Shown here: in pieces, positions 4,651 through 5,583 of the stretch
How positions within the stretch are numbered: position 1 is the first letter of the stretch
Layout of the letters: each line of letters opens with the position of its first letter
Translations under genes and position numbers: made by a program
Notes under the pieces: model-generated
Databases searched by the model: none
Seen by the model: only the letters and a program-made list of their open reading frames with translations
What the model was told of the DNA's origin: nothing
NCBI GenBank assembly: GCA_030044035.1
Contig: JASHWN010000397.1
Span: 1 to 5,583 of the forward strand
Direction of reading: 5' to 3'
DNA: 5,583 nucleotides
Source of the DNA: Xanthobacteraceae bacterium
GTDB lineage: Bacteria; Pseudomonadota; Alphaproteobacteria; Rhizobiales; Xanthobacteraceae

Positions 4651-4875
4651 ATGGTGCGGCAATTGCAAGAGTTCACCGTCCCGGCAGCAGTGTCGATCGC
4701 CTTTTTCGACGCGACGTTCTTGACCATCGCCCACCTCTGGCAGTTCTCCGGACAGGAGCTCGCGCTCGGCGTCGCCGCCGGCGCCGCCGGCGGCCTGTTC
4801 GTGCTCGCCGCCGTGCTGGTGCAGTCGATGCGCAGCGGACAGGCGCAAGGCGCCGCGGCGCAGCGCCTGAATTGA
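4651..4875 (+). CDS. Small predicted membrane protein, 74 residues, function unknown
   Basis: The frame starts at ATG 4651 with GGAG seven bases upstream and stops at TGA 4873-4875. The product has a short polar N-terminus (MVRQLQEF), a hydrophobic segment at about residues 8-30 (TVPAAVSIAFFDATFLTIAHLW) and a second, small-residue-rich one at about 37-59 (LALGVAAGAAGGLFVLAAV onward). It ends in a polar Gln/Ala-rich tail. Two inner-membrane helices with both ends on the same side are likely. The Gly/Ala packing pattern GVAAGAAGG suggests tight helix contacts. I do not recognise a family. It is divergent from the monooxygenase and convergent with epmA, 62 bases apart, so it is probably a single-gene unit. 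Antisense frames over the same bases read as Arg/Gln/Gly-rich shadows without ribosome-binding sites. Coding status rests on the start context and sensible hydrophobicity only. Confidence 0.55.
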   Translation: MVRQLQEFTVPAAVSIAFFDATFLTIAHLWQFSGQELALGVAAGAAGGLFVLAAVLVQSMRSGQAQGAAAQRLN

Positions 4876-4937
4876 CCATCGTCGATTGGTGCGACCGATC
4901 TCTTATGCGGCAAACCTTTGCGCCGCGTGGCAAAGCA

Positions 4938-5583
4938 TTATTGATCCCCCAGCGGCGCCCACAGCACCTGATCGATGCGTGAGGCGCCGGTGGCGAGCAT
5001 GACCAGGCGGTCGAGGCCGAGGGCGATGCCGCAGGCGTCCGGCATTTGCGCGAGCGCCGCCAAAAAATCTTCGTCGAGCGGGTAACGCTCGCCGTAGCGG
5101 CGCGCCTTTTCTTCCATCTCGGCCTCGAGCCGGCGGCGTTGCTCGACGGGGTCGGTGAGCTCGGCAAAGCCGTTGGCAACTTCGACGCCGCAGACATAAA
5201 GCTCGAAGCGTTCGGCGACGCGCGGATCGCTCGACGGCCGCGCCAACGCCGCCAGCGCGGCGGGATACTCGTCGAGGATCGTGGCGCGGCCGATGCCGAG
5301 TTTCGGCTCGATGCGCTCGACCAGGATGCGGCTGAAAATGTCGCCCCAGGTGTCGTCGGCGGCGATGCGGACGCCCGCCGCCACAGCGGCGCTGGCAAGC
5401 GCCGCGCGATCAGCCTCGCCCTCCCCCAATGTCGCCAACAAATCGATGCCGGCGAAGCGGCCGAACGCTTCGGCGACGGAAAGCCGCTCCGGCTCGGCGA
5501 ACGCGTCCGCCGCGCGGCCGCGGAAGGAAAAATGCCAGCTGCCTGCGGCCTGCGCCGCCTCGCGCAGAAGCGCCGCGCAATCG
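4938..5583 (-). CDS. epmA: EF-P--(R)-beta-lysine ligase EpmA, C-terminal part (5' end outside the window)
   Basis: The last 214 codons of a class II lysyl-tRNA-synthetase-like protein are present; the frame stays open to the right edge. EpmA (also PoxA/GenX/YjeA) activates (R)-beta-lysine with ATP and attaches it to a conserved lysine of elongation factor P, helping ribosomes pass polyproline stretches. It lacks the anticodon-binding domain of true LysRS. Visible blocks, in order, are PERLSVAEAFGRFAGIDLLATL (split over about residues 30-52 of the visible part), FELYVCGVEVANGFAELTDP, which matches the EpmA GIELANGFHELTD region near the active site, RYPLDEDFLAAL, and class II motif 3 GIALGLDRLVMLATG with its conserved Arg. 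The end, DQVLWAPLGDQ, lies where synthetases of this group stop. A TTG at 5441 is internal, not the start. No epmB or efp is visible; upstream partners would lie beyond the window. It is convergent with the small membrane protein gene. Confidence 0.92.
   Translation of the reverse strand, partial: DCAALLREAAQAAGSWHFSFRGRAADAFAEPERLSVAEAFGRFAGIDLLATLGEGEADRAALASAAVAAGVRIAADDTWGDIFSRILVERIEPKLGIGRATILDEYPAALAALARPSSDPRVAERFELYVCGVEVANGFAELTDPVEQRRRLEAEMEEKARRYGERYPLDEDFLAALAQMPDACGIALGLDRLVMLATGASRIDQVLWAPLGDQ

Noticed and set aside
4916..4935. Terminator between the convergent small membrane protein and epmA genes
   Set aside because: CTTTGC and GCAAAG can pair, but the six-pair stem has an eight-base loop and no T-run on either strand.

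Overview
The window looks like chromosomal DNA of a GC-rich alphaproteobacterium, most likely from the order Hyphomicrobiales near Bradyrhizobium, Rhodopseudomonas or the Xanthobacteraceae. Three things point there: strong G/C bias at third codon positions, two dispersed palindromic repeats of a type I remember from those genomes (1-77 and 2850-3018), and a degenerate LTXXQ-family gene. The taxonomic call is inference from memory of such sequences, not from a search.

Layout from left to right. A two-hairpin repeat (1-77) abuts an MFS transporter of the BT1 (folate/biopterin transporter-like) type on the + strand (105-1418). Directly behind it lies a broken, 5'-truncated LTXXQ/Spy-like gene (1441-1755). 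It carries two mutually compensating frameshifts and an in-frame expansion of a 14-bp tandem repeat. A sequence matching the alphaproteobacterial general-stress (EcfG) promoter consensus, GGAAC-N16-CGTT, lies at 1421-1445. Next comes a well-supported 54-residue hydrophilic small protein (1775-1939), then about 360 bases with hairpins but no convincing gene. A secreted, glutamine-rich, peptidoglycan-binding-domain protein follows (2299-2757), closed by a strong terminator (2800-2828).

A roughly 170-bp mobile-looking repeat (2850-3018) fills the gap before the convergent - strand gene for an NtaA/SnaA/DszA-type flavin-dependent monooxygenase (3025-4359). A 291-bp divergent intergenic region leads to a small predicted membrane protein on the + strand (4651-4875). 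The window ends in the 3' part of epmA on the - strand (4938 to the right edge), the lysyl-tRNA-synthetase-like ligase that modifies elongation factor P.

The genes do not form an obvious pathway or operon. This is a patchwork of single genes in alternating orientations with repeats in the gaps. I found no convincing new multi-gene system. The items most worth a second look are the decayed LTXXQ gene with its expanding 14-mer, the EcfG-like site in front of it, the 54-residue small protein with an open frame containing CPGC beyond its stop, and the two palindromic repeats.
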